Source: Pseudorhodoferax sp. Leaf267
Lineage (GTDB): Bacteria > Pseudomonadota > Gammaproteobacteria > Burkholderiales > Burkholderiaceae_C
Direction of reading: 5' to 3'
NCBI RefSeq assembly: GCF_001422405.1
Contig: NZ_LMMV01000005.1
Location: 62,001-126,000 of the forward strand
DNA length: 64,000 nucleotides
Both the position numbers and the translations under genes were made by a program. This document shows, in pieces, positions 63,633-64,000 of this stretch. The notes under the pieces were generated by a model. The model made no database searches and was not told the DNA's origin. It was given only the letters and a program-made list of their open reading frames with translations. Positions within the stretch are counted from its first letter, which is position 1, and the number at the start of each line of letters is the position of its first letter.

Positions 63633-64000
63633 ATGCCACGCATCGCCCTGATCCACGCCCTCTCGCACTCGGTCGAACCGATCAACGCGGCCTTCGTGCG
63701 TGACTGGCCCGAGGCCCAGCGCATGAACCTGCTGGACGACAGCCTGTCGGCCGACCTGGCCGCCGGCGGCCGGGGGCTGGACGCGGCCATGCACGCGCGC
63801 TTCGAGCGGCTGGCGCAGTACGCGGTGGACACGGGCGCCGACGGCATTTTGTTCACCTGCTCGGCCTTCGGCCCGTGCATCGAGGCCGTGGCGCGCCGAC
63901 ATGCAGCGCTCCCGGTGCTCAAGCCCAACGAGGCCATGGTGGCGCAGGCCACACAGGGCCAGGGCAAGCTGGGGCTGATCGCGAGCTTCGCAGCCACGCT
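63633..64000 (+). CDS. Asp/Glu/hydantoin racemase family protein, 3' end outside window
   Basis: 122 residues visible from ATG 63633. The pattern MPRIALIHALSHSVEPINAAF, ADGILFTCSAFGPCIEAVAR (with the catalytic-type Cys in FTCSAFG), KPNEAMVAQA and GKLGLIASFAAT is that of the aspartate/glutamate/hydantoin racemase superfamily. Only one of the two catalytic Cys regions is in the window. It begins directly after the stop of the remnant and in the same direction as the aminotransferase. A role in racemisation or C-C bond cleavage of an amino-acid derivative is inferred. Confidence 0.82.
   Translation, partial: MPRIALIHALSHSVEPINAAFVRDWPEAQRMNLLDDSLSADLAAGGRGLDAAMHARFERLAQYAVDTGADGILFTCSAFGPCIEAVARRHAALPVLKPNEAMVAQATQGQGKLGLIASFAAT

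Overview
The window is high-GC bacterial chromosome whose gene content points to a betaproteobacterium of the order Burkholderiales, most likely family Comamonadaceae. The evidence is the dusB-fis-purH order, the yqgE-ruvX-pyrR-pyrB-pyrC' cluster, a PilG/PilI/PilJ/ChpA chemosensory cluster beside rubredoxin, thiD and hemL, the DUF3649-PepSY-DUF3325 trio, and G/C-rich intergenic hairpin repeats. No 16S rRNA is present, so the genus is left open.

Layout. (1) 1-3923: 3' part of tamB, then tRNA-Arg(CCT). (2) 3905-21718: a 17.8-kb integrated element bounded by a 19-bp direct repeat of the tRNA 3' end. It carries a P4-type tyrosine integrase, an AlpA-like regulator, a Toprim-helicase replication protein, a head and packaging block (HK97-type capsid, protease, HNH, TerS, TerL), a zone of small genes, and a chain of seven start-stop-overlapping genes next to attR. 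I found no portal, head-tail connector, tail, lysis or phage repressor genes. The best reading is a capsid-forming phage satellite (cf-PICI-like) or a decayed relative, not a complete prophage. (3) 21719-25841: the displaced tRNA terminator, a DUF2383 protein, a hydrolase, a hydrolase pseudogene, a response regulator and histidine kinase pair, and a YqaA-like membrane protein. (4) 25921-32299: dusB-fis-purH, a glycine-zipper protein, hemL, thiD, rubredoxin. (5) 32349-39533: the Pil-Chp chemosensory operon (pilG, pilI, a short pilJ, chpA). (6) 39530-51399: an alpha-glucoside locus with a LacI regulator, ABC transporter, GH13 enzyme, GH65 phosphorylase, beta-phosphoglucomutase and LamB porin. 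(7) 51400-56264: a hydrolase pseudogene, the PepSY trio, a PRC-barrel protein and photolyase. (8) 56282-61143: yqgE, ruvX, pyrR, pyrB, pyrC' and an acyltransferase. (9) 61147-64000: an RpiR regulator with repeated operator-like sites, divergent from a class III aminotransferase, then an Asp/Glu racemase-family gene cut by the window edge.

How parts work together. In the satellite, the integrase acts at attL/attR through arm-type repeats found at both ends. The Toprim-helicase probably acts at 9-bp iterons found in its own 3' end and again about 10 kb away, a layout like the P4 ori/crr pair. HNH, TerS and TerL would package element DNA at a candidate cos region into capsids made by the capsid and protease genes, with tails and probably the portal coming from a helper phage. 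In the sugar locus, LamB and the ABC transporter import alpha-glucosides. GH13 hydrolyses them, while GH65 plus beta-phosphoglucomutase makes glucose 6-phosphate by phosphorolysis, under LacI control. In the pyrimidine cluster, PyrC' lacks the metal-binding HxH and is probably a structural partner of PyrB.
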